Made by a program: the position numbers and the translations under genes
Part shown: positions 7,901 to 17,730 of the stretch, piece by piece
Position numbering within the stretch: position 1 is the first letter of the stretch
Layout of the letters: each line of letters begins with the position of its first letter
From: Moritella sp. PE36
GTDB lineage: Bacteria; Pseudomonadota; Gammaproteobacteria; Enterobacterales; Moritellaceae
NCBI RefSeq assembly: GCF_000170855.1
Contig: NZ_ABCQ01000048.1
Span: forward strand, 1 to 35,695
Length of the DNA: 35,695 nt
Direction of reading: 5' to 3'
Notes under the pieces: model-generated
Told to the model about the DNA's origin: nothing
Seen by the model: the letters and a program-made list of their open reading frames with translations, nothing else
Database searches by the model: none

Positions 7901-9337
7901 ATGAAAAAAACCTATTCGTTCAAACAAAATGTGTTCAAAATAAGTGTAATATCGAAGGCGGTAGTTAAAGCAATGGTAACCGCAACAATTATGGCTAGCG
8001 CACAAGCATCTGCTGCTGGATTCCAAGTTAACGTGCAATCTGCATCAGCACTCGGTAATGCCAATGCTGGTTTTGCTGCCAATACTGAAAATGCCGCAGT
8101 GATAGCAACCAACCCTGCAGCCGCAGCATCGTTTGACAAATTTGCCTTTTCATTTGGCGGTGCTTATGTAGAGCCCACGGTTGAGACGACTGGAAATAAT
8201 GCACCTCTTGACCCTTACTATGCAAATTTTAACGCTGGATTTGGTACTAACTATAGTGGACCAACTGAGTCAGATTATGACGTTGAAAATTCTGTGAATT
8301 CATCAACTATCCCTTCTGTTTATGCAGTAATTCCAGTTGGTAGTAAACTAGCCATCGGTTTAGCTGGATATACTAATTATGGAACTAATACCGAATTTCC
8401 TGATGATTATGCAGCGGGTTTACTCGGCGGATCAACTAAATTAACCACCTTCAACTTAAATCCAAGTTTAGCGCTTAAATTAGGCAGTAAACTACGCCTT
8501 GGCGTCGGTGCTCAAATCGTTTATGGTTCAGCAGAATTAGAGCGAAACCTTGGTGATGGCGCCGCATTAGGTGCGATGAGTGGTATCAAGGCCTATGCTC
8601 AAACAGGTGCTTCTCCGGCTGAAATTGGTGGCGCTATTGCAGCAAAAAATACGTTATTGTCAGGACAAGCTGCTGGCGCTCAAGCATTCACACTTGAAGG
8701 TGATGACATCGGTTTTGGTTGGAATGCAGGTCTTTTACTTGATCTAAACGAAAACCATAAAATGGGCGTTAGCTATCGCTCACAAGTGGACCTAGAGTTT
8801 GAAGGTGACTATTCAAAAAGAGCTAATAATGGAGTAACGATAAATACTGGTAACGGTACATTAGACTTATCATTACCCGCTATAGCAGAACTAGGTGGCT
8901 TTCACCGTTTTGGTAATTTAGCACTACAATACGGTGTAGTTTGGACTGAATGGAGTAGCTTCAGCGGTCTAACAGGTGTGTCCGCTGAAGACAATAAAGT
9001 GTTATTCGAAAAAACTTATAACTACGAAGATAACATTCGCTATTCAGCCGGTCTATCATATTACCTAGGAAACAAAGTGATATTACGTGCGGGTTATGCA
9101 TTAGATGAAAGTGCCGGTGACACAACGATTAGTATTCCAGACTCTGAGCGCCAGTGGTATACAGCAGGTCTAACATTTAAAGTCAGCAAAACGCTTTCTG
9201 TTGATCTAGCAGCGGCCTATATCGTTGGTAAAGAAACATCATTTACTGAAACTGATACGAATACTGGTTTAACGTATGCTTTCACTAATAAAGCTGAAGC
9301 TGTAGTCGCTTCAGCGCAGGTTAACTTAGTTTTCTAA
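7901..9337 (+). CDS. FadL-family outer-membrane fatty-acid transporter (copy 3)
   Basis: 478 aa, longer than its neighbours and than E. coli FadL (446 aa). A long N-terminal leader precedes ASAA-GFQVNVQSASALGNANAGFA, and the NPAAAASFDKFAF block follows. The extra length lies mainly in loops: an N-terminal Tyr/Asn-rich insert (DPYYANFNAGFGTNYSG) and an Ala-rich stretch after the ERNLGDG motif that it shares with copy 1. It has no Cys where copies 1 and 2 carry pairs. It ends VNLVF with a normal beta-signal. The ATG has a good AGGGATTAGTC site. The nearest upstream sequence is the MITE, so transcription may start in or cross it. Substrate not predictable. Confidence 0.91.
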   Translation: MKKTYSFKQNVFKISVISKAVVKAMVTATIMASAQASAAGFQVNVQSASALGNANAGFAANTENAAVIATNPAAAASFDKFAFSFGGAYVEPTVETTGNNAPLDPYYANFNAGFGTNYSGPTESDYDVENSVNSSTIPSVYAVIPVGSKLAIGLAGYTNYGTNTEFPDDYAAGLLGGSTKLTTFNLNPSLALKLGSKLRLGVGAQIVYGSAELERNLGDGAALGAMSGIKAYAQTGASPAEIGGAIAAKNTLLSGQAAGAQAFTLEGDDIGFGWNAGLLLDLNENHKMGVSYRSQVDLEFEGDYSKRANNGVTINTGNGTLDLSLPAIAELGGFHRFGNLALQYGVVWTEWSSFSGLTGVSAEDNKVLFEKTYNYEDNIRYSAGLSYYLGNKVILRAGYALDESAGDTTISIPDSERQWYTAGLTFKVSKTLSVDLAAAYIVGKETSFTETDTNTGLTYAFTNKAEAVVASAQVNLVF

Positions 9338-9345
9338 TAACTAAA

Positions 9346-9362
9346 TCCAAGCCACTTCAAGA
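9346..9362 (+). repeat. remnant of REP-like repeat arm
   Basis: TCCAAGCCACTTCAAGA matches the left arm of the palindrome at 34892 (CCCAAGCTACTTCAAGA) at 15 of 17 bases. It lies between the convergent fadL copy 3 and phosphatase genes; no intact second arm is seen. Confidence 0.4.
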
Positions 9363-9432
9363 AAATTATTTTGGGCTGTCATCAAAACAGGTGATAGTCC
9401 CTTACTACTCCATAAATCCCACGAATATTCGT

Positions 9433-10014
9433 TTATAACGCGATATTAAGTTCAACAATAGACCAGCGCCCACCTTCAAAGTAAAAGTGTTGAGCACAGT
9501 GATAGTCAATCTTATGCGGTGGTTTACCTAACATGTTCCAATTCGCCGCACTGGCATAAATTGCACGGATAATACCTTTATGACTAACACAACCAATGCG
9601 CTGCTCTACATTCGCAATATCCAAGGCTTCAACCCAAGCACTGACCCGCTCAGCAACCAAACGTGGCGACTCACCACCTGCTGGCCGTAAATCTAACCCC
9701 AATGCTTCTTGTTTAGCAAAATCAATCGGATCTTGGGAGCTTAATTGTTGCAAGGTTTTACCTTCCCAGTCCCCCCAGTTCATTTCAATCAATGCAGCTT
9801 CAACCTGTGAATTGACACCAAGTAACTCCGCAGTTTGTTGAGCTCTTAATAATGGACTGTTAAACCATCGCAGAGATAACAAATTTGAAGGTAATTGATA
9901 AGCGCTAATTTGTAATTTTCCAGCTTCATTCAATGGAATATCAGTCCGACCTTGCAAACGCTTCTCACAATTCCACTGCGTTTGCCCATGGCGAATAAAA
10001 TATACATGGATCAT
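9433..10014 (-). CDS. histidine phosphatase family protein
   Basis: 193 aa. The N-terminal FIRHGQTQWN holds the phosphohistidine His9 and the Arg/Gly of the RHG motif. The second catalytic His is in GCVSHKGIIRAIYA, and an acidic residue lies in NWGDWEGK. Length fits small members (CobC/GpmB-like) that hydrolyse phosphate esters rather than true mutases. Its ATG overlaps the preceding GT4 gene's stop as ATGA, so it is translationally coupled to the glycosyltransferase operon. A role on a sugar-phosphate or nucleotide intermediate of that pathway is plausible. No cobalamin genes are nearby to support alpha-ribazole phosphatase. Confidence 0.88.
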   Translation of the reverse strand: MIHVYFIRHGQTQWNCEKRLQGRTDIPLNEAGKLQISAYQLPSNLLSLRWFNSPLLRAQQTAELLGVNSQVEAALIEMNWGDWEGKTLQQLSSQDPIDFAKQEALGLDLRPAGGESPRLVAERVSAWVEALDIANVEQRIGCVSHKGIIRAIYASAANWNMLGKPPHKIDYHCAQHFYFEGGRWSIVELNIAL

Positions 10015-11258
10015 AACGACTCCAGTTTATTTGTTATGGCATCTTGGACAGCCTGATTAAGCAGCTGTGCACTAGCCGCAATTGAATGATGCAGCGTAAC
10101 GTAATGCTTTGCTGCTTGCTGCATAACTTTTAACTGTGCAGGAGCATTCAGTAACTCGTCAATTATTGCTGACATTGCCTGAGCATTATACGCATCAACT
10201 AGAATGCCTGTGACGTTATGTTTCACGATTGAGCTGACACCGCCCTGATCACCGGCTACGATCGCCACACCTGCTTGCTGTGCTTCTAAAAAGATCATGC
10301 CAAGGGCTTCATTTATCGCTGGCCAAACAAGTAATTCAAAATGCGGTAATAGCTGTCGAATTTGGCTGTTTTCAAGAGCCCCAGCAAACTTGACTTGTTG
10401 GTGTCTAGCAAAAAGAGTTCGAACTTCTGTTTGCATCACGCCATCACCAATAATCAATAACTGGTAAGGCTGTTGTAATGAATCTACTACGGCGCTTAGC
10501 TGCTGATAAGAATGATACTTATCGCCACTTCGCATCATTGCTATGGTGACAAGCCAAGGTAAATCACTATCAAGATCATATTTTTCTGCAAGGTCTTTTC
10601 GGGTTAAAACACCCATAGCTTGCGTACTATGTTCAATGCTTTTTTTAGAGCTATTTACAGACTCATTTTTAGCACGAACTACAAAAATCTCGTCATTATT
10701 GGCTGGTAGATCGTCGATAAAAGTATTAAGGGACATCAGTGGAGAAGGACTTTGTTGACGCTGGGAATAAAACTCGGTCAATGCGACTTTATCTATAGGG
10801 TTAATACAAATAACTTTACTCGCCAGTTTTAACCCAATAGCCACTTGCTGGTGATACTGCGCCCAACCACCGTGAGCGCGTTTCTCGGCCCATGATGCTT
10901 CAGCGACAATGTAAGGAATATTCAGCGTCTGACAAATGATTGGGCCAATTAAATCGGGTGCTTTGTAATACAAATGATAACTAAACCAAACTTGCGGACT
11001 AAAACCTTGTTTTTGCCAACGTCGCATGATCCTTGTGGCTTCTTTTTTAGCAAGAGCTATAAGACGCTGCTGGCGCTGACTATCACCCTTTTTATCAAAA
11101 GTGCGTAACTGACTAGCCAGTTCAACATGATAACCGCCCTGCTCCAACGCTTGTATAAATAAACGCGCGATTTTACGATCACCCGATGGCGTTTGATGTA
11201 AAGGCGATTTAAGCGGCGCATAAAATGCGATGCCTGTTTTTACACTTGTATCAGTCAC
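10011..11258 (-). CDS. GT4-family glycosyltransferase
   Basis: About 415 aa with a GT-B layout. The N-terminal half has an acceptor-side opening (FYAPLKSPLHQTPSGDRKIA). The C-terminal half has a nucleotide-sugar site: WLVTIAMMRSGDKYHSYQQL, LLIIGDG, and the E-x7-E element EALGMIFLE followed by AIVAGDQGG. It should transfer a sugar from an NDP-sugar to a glycan or lipid acceptor at the cytoplasmic face; neither substrate can be predicted. I prefer the GTG at 11258, inside the upstream stop (GTGACTGA), over a TTG at 11267. The next gene, a phosphatase, overlaps by 4 bases. Confidence 0.85.
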   Translation of the reverse strand: MTDTSVKTGIAFYAPLKSPLHQTPSGDRKIARLFIQALEQGGYHVELASQLRTFDKKGDSQRQQRLIALAKKEATRIMRRWQKQGFSPQVWFSYHLYYKAPDLIGPIICQTLNIPYIVAEASWAEKRAHGGWAQYHQQVAIGLKLASKVICINPIDKVALTEFYSQRQQSPSPLMSLNTFIDDLPANNDEIFVVRAKNESVNSSKKSIEHSTQAMGVLTRKDLAEKYDLDSDLPWLVTIAMMRSGDKYHSYQQLSAVVDSLQQPYQLLIIGDGVMQTEVRTLFARHQQVKFAGALENSQIRQLLPHFELLVWPAINEALGMIFLEAQQAGVAIVAGDQGGVSSIVKHNVTGILVDAYNAQAMSAIIDELLNAPAQLKVMQQAAKHYVTLHHSIAASAQLLNQAVQDAITNKLESL

Positions 11259-12480
11259 GGCTATCAAACAGTTTTTCTAATTGGTCGATACCAATTTTCA
11301 CATCAAAGCGTCGATGAAGCTGCTTTTGGCCCTCAACACCGAGACGTTCACGCTTCTCACCATCTCGTAATAAATCATCTAATGCCGATGCTAATTGATC
11401 AACATTATTCGACTCAACGAGTACGCCATTTTCACCGCTATCAATCAGCTCTGGAATGCCCGAAATATCCGTTGCCAGACAACATACAGACTGGCTTTGT
11501 GCTTCCATCAATACATTCGGCAACCCATCTCTGTCACCATCAGCAACAATCTTACTCGCCAGTACAAATAAATCACTTTCACGGTAAGCTTCAAGTACAG
11601 TTAATTGTGGTTGCGCGCCTTGCCATTCAATGTGTTTATCAATACCAAGTTCTTGCGCCTGCTGGCGTAAACTTTTCAGAATGCCACCACCGCCAATATG
11701 CGTTAACTGCCAATGTAAATCTTTTGGTAATTTAGCTAACGCGTTCAGTAAATCATCGTAGCCTTTCTTCGGTACGGCTCGACCGACACTGATAATTTTA
11801 ACCGGGTTATCTGCAGAACTGCCATTTACATCCGCGCGCGAGACTCGGTCAACATGTTGAAAGCGAGTAAAGTCTAAACCGTGATAAACCAAATGAACCT
11901 TGCTTGGATCTTCAGCAAGGGATTGTAAATACTCATGGTTCGCAGCAGTACAAGTAGATAACCATTGTAACTCAGACAGTTTCTCGGCAAGATCCCACTT
12001 TTCTGATGTCCAAATATCTTTAGCATGCGCAGAGCACGACCAAGGCAAATCATTCAATAATGAAGCATAGCGCGTCACCGATGCTGGTGTATGTAAAAAA
12101 TGCGCATACATTTGTTCAATACCGTCAGGCATTTCGGCAGCAAGTACAATACCTTGACCAAAACGGCGAACCCGTCCACGACTAGTATCACGTTTAATAT
12201 CTTGAATAAATTGCTTAACCACTTTGGTTAATGAATAGCGTTTGACGACATGAAAACACGCTTTTAATACCCTTAATGGCTCAACATGTAAGTATTCAGG
12301 TAAATATAATACATCAGCTTCAATCTGCTGATGTATGGGATGGGTGCTGGTATCTGTCGGATGACGTAAGGAGACTAAGGTAATATCAAACCCACGTAAC
12401 TCTAATGCACGTATTTCTTGGGCGATAAATGTTTCAGACAGGCGTGGGTAGCCTTTAAGTACTAATGCTATTTTCTTCAC
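11251..12480 (-). CDS. GT4-family glycosyltransferase, WcaL-like
   Basis: 409 aa, GTG start preceded by AAGG about ten bases upstream. The opening VLKGYPRLSETFIAQEI is typical of colanic-acid WcaL-type and related GT4 enzymes. The C-terminal domain has KIISVGRAVPKKGYDDLL, LTHIGGG, and DGDRDGLPNVLMEAQSQS with the usual Glu pair. It probably adds a hexose to an oligosaccharide intermediate. It overlaps the next glycosyltransferase by 8 bases and lies 91 bases after the MurG-like pair. Donor and acceptor unknown. Confidence 0.87.
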   Translation of the reverse strand: MKKIALVLKGYPRLSETFIAQEIRALELRGFDITLVSLRHPTDTSTHPIHQQIEADVLYLPEYLHVEPLRVLKACFHVVKRYSLTKVVKQFIQDIKRDTSRGRVRRFGQGIVLAAEMPDGIEQMYAHFLHTPASVTRYASLLNDLPWSCSAHAKDIWTSEKWDLAEKLSELQWLSTCTAANHEYLQSLAEDPSKVHLVYHGLDFTRFQHVDRVSRADVNGSSADNPVKIISVGRAVPKKGYDDLLNALAKLPKDLHWQLTHIGGGGILKSLRQQAQELGIDKHIEWQGAQPQLTVLEAYRESDLFVLASKIVADGDRDGLPNVLMEAQSQSVCCLATDISGIPELIDSGENGVLVESNNVDQLASALDDLLRDGEKRERLGVEGQKQLHRRFDVKIGIDQLEKLFDSRD

Positions 12481-12571
12481 TACAGACTGGCCTTAAAATT
12501 TTATAATTAACACGATAACGAGACGTCACACAGCTATACATATGTAGGTTGAGTATTATTTTAGCAAGTTG

Positions 12572-13720
12572 CTAATTTCTTGCAGTAGCCCATTCAATAA
12601 GAAGTTTCGCACTTTGCGTCGCGCCTTGATTATCAATTTTAACTGTCTCTGCAGGACTGGCTAATGCTTTATTAATCGCAGTTTTTAATGTCTCGGTACT
12701 CAATTCGTCATTCTTAACGAATTGCAGTACTTTCGCTTCGGCCAAGACTTCACTTCGCGCTAACTGCTCAGTTTCGCCTTCACCTTCAAACGGTATGACC
12801 ACCGCAGGAACCGCAGTCAATAACAGGTCCATGACCGTGTTATAACCCGCTCTTGAAATTGACACATAAGCATTGCTCAGCTCTCTTAAGAAATCATCTG
12901 CAAGGTCAACAACTTGTAAATTAGACTGTTGCTGCGCTTTAAAATAAGCTTTATCAGCGCTGTCCATGTTTGGGCCTGTGATCAGTAACCACTTTTTATC
13001 TGCCGCAAAACCACTGTTATACAGCGCCATCACTGCAACTAAAATATCCTTACCGATACTGCCGCCGCCGACAGACACAACAATCGTATCCCGTGTTTTC
13101 TGCGACGTATCACCATTTTCCATGGTCGGACATACATAACCAGAATAACTGATTTTATCGGCGATCATACCGGCGACAGGGAAGCTTCTTTCTAATGGAT
13201 AAAAGTTTTCATCGCCATGCACTAATACATGTTGGTAATAAGTTTGCACTAAATTGACGTACTCTTGTTCTCTTACCGTTGAACGGCGCTGCAAAATATC
13301 GCGAATAGAAGAAACTAGGACGGGAGGATTCGATTGTGATTTAGCCCAGTCAAGTAAAGGTAATAGTTCAAAACGCATTTGTCGACGGCCAAAGGGATAC
13401 GTCTCGGTAACAATTAAATCAGGTTGCAAGGTCTCACAAAGGGCTAATAGAGCCTGTGTGCGCTCTTTTTTATCATCATCACTAACTGGGGTGTTATCTG
13501 CTTTAACTAAACCGCTAAAGCCTGAATCCGCACTTTTCACTGCCATTAACTGATGCATAGTCGCATCACCAAAAGACATGCTCGGAACCGGCATTCCACC
13601 GAAAATAACATCGACATGCGCACCTTGTTCACATAATGCTTGCACAATAAGCGAAGAGCGACGAACGTGACCAATACCTAATAAATATTGCACATAATAC
13701 ATAATACGCGGTGCTGACAT
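12572..13720 (-). CDS. MurG/GT28-like glycosyltransferase (second of pair)
   Basis: About 382 aa. The ATG at 13720 has a good AAGGA site; an upstream TTG (13744) would add eight unlikely residues. The N-terminal glycine loop is GIGHVRRSSLIVQAL, and the C-terminal donor site is RAGYNTVMDLL with PAVVIPFEGEGETEQLARS, laid out as in MurG and GT28 enzymes. Family members take UDP-activated sugars; the acceptor is unknown. It resembles the preceding gene in architecture but the two are well diverged, so they may add consecutive sugars or form a heteromer. Same operon, 48-base gap. Confidence 0.83.
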   Translation of the reverse strand: MSAPRIMYYVQYLLGIGHVRRSSLIVQALCEQGAHVDVIFGGMPVPSMSFGDATMHQLMAVKSADSGFSGLVKADNTPVSDDDKKERTQALLALCETLQPDLIVTETYPFGRRQMRFELLPLLDWAKSQSNPPVLVSSIRDILQRRSTVREQEYVNLVQTYYQHVLVHGDENFYPLERSFPVAGMIADKISYSGYVCPTMENGDTSQKTRDTIVVSVGGGSIGKDILVAVMALYNSGFAADKKWLLITGPNMDSADKAYFKAQQQSNLQVVDLADDFLRELSNAYVSISRAGYNTVMDLLLTAVPAVVIPFEGEGETEQLARSEVLAEAKVLQFVKNDELSTETLKTAINKALASPAETVKIDNQGATQSAKLLIEWATARN

Positions 13721-13768
13721 ATATGGTCCTTGCGATAAAAACAAATTAAAAAATAAAACTGAATGCCG

Positions 13769-14947
13769 TTATTTTGCTACCAACTCACCAAATCGACGCG
13801 TAAGAAAATCTAAACCGTTCAGTAGTTTATCAAGTTTATGTTTACTCGGCTTATCTTGCTGTAGTAGTTTTATAATACCGTCAACCATGGTCTCTGCTAA
13901 ACGTTCTGAATCCAAATCGAGCATAGATAGCAAACCTACTTCGGCGGCATTACGAGCTCGAATAAGCTGCTCTTCACGTGGTTGTGTACGTGGTAGGATC
14001 AACGCTGGTTTATCAAACGACAGTATTTCACAAAAAGTATTGTAGCCACCCATAGCAATCACAGCCTCAGCCTCAAACATTAAATGCTCAAGGTGATTAC
14101 TGAATGTGATCGCATCAACATGAGGTAGCAATTCCGCTCGATTCAGAAACTCATTGCGCTCAGCTGTTGGCATAAATGGACCAAGCACAAATAATGCAGG
14201 CATCAGTGTTGGGCTACTCTCATAAGCACGGAGAACCCAATCAATCATCTCAACGCCATCGCCACCACCACCGGGGGTAACCAAAATATAAGGTCTGTCG
14301 GGAATGTTAATGGATTCAATATCCACTTGCTTCGGTAACTGTCTTGGTAGATAACCCGTAAACAACGTTTTATCTGTCACAATTTGCTTAACATCCAATC
14401 CTTGTAATGGATTAGACACCTCAGCGGGGCCATAAACCCAAAGTTCATCATAAAGATTTTCAAGTAATGGCATCACATTTTTCTTCTGCCATTCCTTTTT
14501 TAATAACTCAGGAGAGTCCATCACATCGCGTAAACCGAGAATGCATTTGGTATCAGTATCTTTGAAATAGGCTAACGTACTAATGACTTCATCTTTCAAT
14601 CCGCCCGGTTCTTTATCGACAAGAAAAATATCCGGTTTGAAGACTTTAGAAGTATTCAGAATGATGGATTCACGTAATGCTAAGGTATCAGCGAGATCGA
14701 TAAGCAAACCGAGTGAGGTATATTCGCCATTATGAAGTTTGATCACACCCGGTATACGAATGAAGTCTACACGGGCTTTAAAATCAAAACGGCCAATAAT
14801 TGGCGAGCCGGTAATAATTAATACAGATAAGCCCTTGTATCGGTCAACAAGCGCATGGGCAATGGTTCTGCAGCGGCGCAAATGTCCAAGACCGAAAGAG
14901 TCATGACTGTAGATAAGCAAACGGCTATTATTTAATTTACTGCGCAC
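13769..14947 (-). CDS. MurG/GT28-like glycosyltransferase (first of pair)
   Basis: 392 aa, GTG start with an AGAGAG site. The N-terminal phosphate/glycine loop is SHDSFGLGHLRRCRTIAHAL. The middle holds DIFLVDKEPGGLKDE and a GLRDVMDSP motif. The donor-binding region is TPGGGGDG then AMGGYNTFCEILSF, PALILPRTQPREEQLIRA. This is a 'predicted glycosyl transferase' type with a GT-B fold, never tied to a specific product as far as I know. It is the first glycosyltransferase after the MscS gene (117-base spacer, no clear terminator). Confidence 0.83.
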   Translation of the reverse strand: MRSKLNNSRLLIYSHDSFGLGHLRRCRTIAHALVDRYKGLSVLIITGSPIIGRFDFKARVDFIRIPGVIKLHNGEYTSLGLLIDLADTLALRESIILNTSKVFKPDIFLVDKEPGGLKDEVISTLAYFKDTDTKCILGLRDVMDSPELLKKEWQKKNVMPLLENLYDELWVYGPAEVSNPLQGLDVKQIVTDKTLFTGYLPRQLPKQVDIESINIPDRPYILVTPGGGGDGVEMIDWVLRAYESSPTLMPALFVLGPFMPTAERNEFLNRAELLPHVDAITFSNHLEHLMFEAEAVIAMGGYNTFCEILSFDKPALILPRTQPREEQLIRARNAAEVGLLSMLDLDSERLAETMVDGIIKLLQQDKPSKHKLDKLLNGLDFLTRRFGELVAK

Positions 14948-15064
14948 TCTAACTCTCTTTCACTAAATACAACGATGGCGGATAAGGTTATCAAAAAAGC
15001 GAAGCCTAAGATACCGCACCGCTCACTTAACACCCCATTAATTTGATTAAAAATAAACTGCAAA

Positions 15065-17326
15065 TTAATTATAATCTGAGTCTATTTTGTCGTTCTTTTT
15101 AATCTCGGCAGAAACGGTTAATGCCGCAGCCGCACCCAATTTTTCAGCAAGTTCTTCATTTTTTTCAATCGCATCCTGTACGTCGACCTTACCGTCGCGC
15201 TCGGTTAACACATGCACAGAGCGATGGGCAAACTCAATGCCATTGTCTTTTAATGATTCTTGTACCAGTCTAAATGCTTCTCGACGAATAACCCATTGCT
15301 CACCTGGTACACAGGTAAATTTCATGCGGAAAATAAGCGCAGATTCTTCGACTCTCGTCACCCCTTGTGATTTCAGCGGCAATAGGAAATGTTGTCCGTA
15401 TTCTGGATGTAGTAGCATTTTCTGGCCAACTTTTTTAATCAGCTTACGTACTTTTTCAACATCGGTTCGATAATCTAAGCGGAACTCTAATTTTTTGGTG
15501 ATCCAATCACGTGATAAGTTTCGTACCGTCGCAATTTCGCTAAAAGGAATAGTCTGCACAGCACCAAGATGATGCCGTAATGTGATAGAACGAATAGAGA
15601 TCCGCTCTACAGTACCGCGTAAACTCGCCGCTTCAATATACTCGCCACGACGAAAGGCATCATCGAGTAAAAAGAATATGCCAGAAATAACATCTTGCAC
15701 TAATTTTTGAGCGCCAAAACCAACCGCGATACCGACGATACCCGCACCAGCCAATAACGGTGCGATTTCAACACCCACAATACTTAGTACCATAAGTAGT
15801 ACACAGGAGAGCAAAAACACCGATAAAAACGAACGAACTAAAGGGAGTAAAGTTTCAGAACGAGAAGCTCCGGCCCCGCCCCCCTCACCTTCTAATGTTG
15901 ACGTACCATTGTTATTGTCACAAACCATGTCATAAGGTAAATGACGTTCAATAGCAGACTGGATGATTTCCCAAATCGCATAACCGGCAATGATAACAAC
16001 AATAATATCCACCAACATTTCAATGAACCCGCCAAGGCTATTGGTGATTGTTTCCCAAGCGTTATAATTAAAACTGGCATCGAGATGATGAAGAATAAAA
16101 GCAACAAATATGACTCTAAGTGCGATAATCACCCGGTTAATAAATTTATCACAACGTTTATCATAAGAGTGACTTTGTAGCCAAGTGATACGTTTTAACT
16201 GAGTTAGCGAGACAAAGATCAGCCTGTCTACGATAGGAAAAGTAAAGGTTAACCACCAGATAGGCGTAAAGTTTTTCGCTTGCTCATAGTAGCCTAAGAA
16301 CTCGTACATAGCCCAAAATCCCCAAGCGATAAATAACCAAATGGTAAAAATTGTCGTCCAAGTTTGACGTAGAAAGCGCGTAAACGCTGAGCTCGTTTCT
16401 TTCGCATCGGTGAACATAGCTTCAATGGTTTTACGGTTAAACCAAATAAAGGCAATAGATAAGATATTTAAGATCATGCCTGTCGCAGGAATAATTAATG
16501 CAAATAATATAGTGTCTAGCGAGAACAACACGAGGATACGCCAAAACGTAGTAATAATAAGGTAAATCGCCATAAAGCTAAGAATCGACCAATACAGACG
16601 ATTTGCAGATTCGCAATCTAATTTAAACAATCGATTACCTTTGGCATTAGGCGCAAAAATAAGTCTAAGTAAAATCTTTAATGCTCGTATTTTTACAACA
16701 AGTCCAAGTGCGTGTAGGCTTAATAAACGGAAAGGGTCGGTTTCACTGTAATTATAGATAGCAATCAGCGCTGCGGTAACGGCAAAAATAACGATGCCCA
16801 CATACTGAAAAAAGCCGCGCATTAATAAGTAATCAAGATTATCCCTAAAGCTACTGTCCTTCTCTTCAGCGACCCGCTCTGAAAAAGCATTGGTTTTGAT
16901 GCTCGTAACCCGCTCAACGATAAATCCACATACCAGCATTAATACCAAAATAGTAAACAACGATAGGAAACGCTCAATACCTTGCCCATCAGTTAAATCA
17001 TTGATCAGTTTTTCTTTATGCTTTGGCCAATGTTCTAGACTGTTTAATAGCTCATTTTTCCGACTTTGTGCATCTTTCAAAAATATAAACCGAGCCATGT
17101 CAGAGTTTTTGTACATGTATTCGTTATCAGAATCATCTAAAACACCGGTTTCACTGGTATAAGCAACCTGGTTCGCTTGAATTTGTGCTACTGGGCTTGG
17201 CTGTTTGAAAATATCGCTACCATGCGCTTGCGCAACATTTGCACTACTTAGCATCAACAGCATATAAATAAATATTGTCGCTGCAACAGTGCGACTAAAA
17301 ACGCTTGAGAGAATACGCTGGGGCAT
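15065..17326 (-). CDS. large MscS-family mechanosensitive channel
   Basis: About 753 aa from the ATG at 17326; a TTG four codons upstream is possible, and neither start has a clear ribosome site. A signal peptide (AQAHG) is followed by a short periplasmic segment and many membrane helices. The conserved MscS pore helix and beta domain come next: LLAGAGIVGIAVGFGAQKLVQD at about residues 525-545, then GEYIEAASLRGTVERISIRS and QTIPFSEIATVRNLSRDW. A Gly-rich cytoplasmic linker (EGEGGGAGASRSE, about 480) precedes the core. Family role: opens under membrane tension to release solutes on osmotic down-shock. It heads the minus-strand glycosyltransferase run, so co-expression with envelope glycan synthesis is possible. 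Confidence 0.9.
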   Translation of the reverse strand: MPQRILSSVFSRTVAATIFIYMLLMLSSANVAQAHGSDIFKQPSPVAQIQANQVAYTSETGVLDDSDNEYMYKNSDMARFIFLKDAQSRKNELLNSLEHWPKHKEKLINDLTDGQGIERFLSLFTILVLMLVCGFIVERVTSIKTNAFSERVAEEKDSSFRDNLDYLLMRGFFQYVGIVIFAVTAALIAIYNYSETDPFRLLSLHALGLVVKIRALKILLRLIFAPNAKGNRLFKLDCESANRLYWSILSFMAIYLIITTFWRILVLFSLDTILFALIIPATGMILNILSIAFIWFNRKTIEAMFTDAKETSSAFTRFLRQTWTTIFTIWLFIAWGFWAMYEFLGYYEQAKNFTPIWWLTFTFPIVDRLIFVSLTQLKRITWLQSHSYDKRCDKFINRVIIALRVIFVAFILHHLDASFNYNAWETITNSLGGFIEMLVDIIVVIIAGYAIWEIIQSAIERHLPYDMVCDNNNGTSTLEGEGGGAGASRSETLLPLVRSFLSVFLLSCVLLMVLSIVGVEIAPLLAGAGIVGIAVGFGAQKLVQDVISGIFFLLDDAFRRGEYIEAASLRGTVERISIRSITLRHHLGAVQTIPFSEIATVRNLSRDWITKKLEFRLDYRTDVEKVRKLIKKVGQKMLLHPEYGQHFLLPLKSQGVTRVEESALIFRMKFTCVPGEQWVIRREAFRLVQESLKDNGIEFAHRSVHVLTERDGKVDVQDAIEKNEELAEKLGAAAALTVSAEIKKNDKIDSDYN

Positions 17327-17338
17327 AGTAATAACCAA

Positions 17339-17730
17339 TTATTGATTGATAAGAATAACTATAGTATCAAAACTTTATGATCTAGCAATACTACAAAAAA
17401 CCACTATTACCAAATTTAGCGTTTGCACTATGCTAACTAAGATTAATGATTCATAGAAAGTAGTTAAGATAATAGGATCGCTTTAAAATACGAAATCACC
17501 ACCAACCTCTAATTTTTGACTAATAAGTAACAACTTTAATAAAAATCAAGTAAACTAGTGTAATAATTAAGTAAATTATCGTTATTTTTATAATTTACAA
17601 TGAAAACAACTAAGACTTACAACAACTTAACATTTGCAATACAAAGACGTAAACATTTTCAGTCTGCCTAATTCTACCGTTACTGGTATTTAGGGAACTC
17701 TTGCATCAATTATAATTAAAGGAATTAACA
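17339..17730. other. divergent spacer between MscS gene and lipoprotein gene
   Basis: About 390 very AT-rich bases that must hold divergent promoters for the channel/glycosyltransferase run and the lipoprotein-YjbH pair. I see no operator I can name. TTGACT...TAATAA near 17516-17542 has a poor 15-base spacer and is not called. Confidence 0.6.

Noticed and set aside
9373-9401. Imperfect hairpin GGGCTGTCATC...GGTGATAGTCCC between convergent genes
   Set aside because: Needs a bulge and a wobble and has no T run on either strand; may be a decayed terminator.
15087-15473. 128-codon plus-strand ORF opposite the MscS gene
   Set aside because: Shadow of the channel's C-terminal domain, which has clear family motifs; Ser/Cys-rich translation typical of antisense frames.
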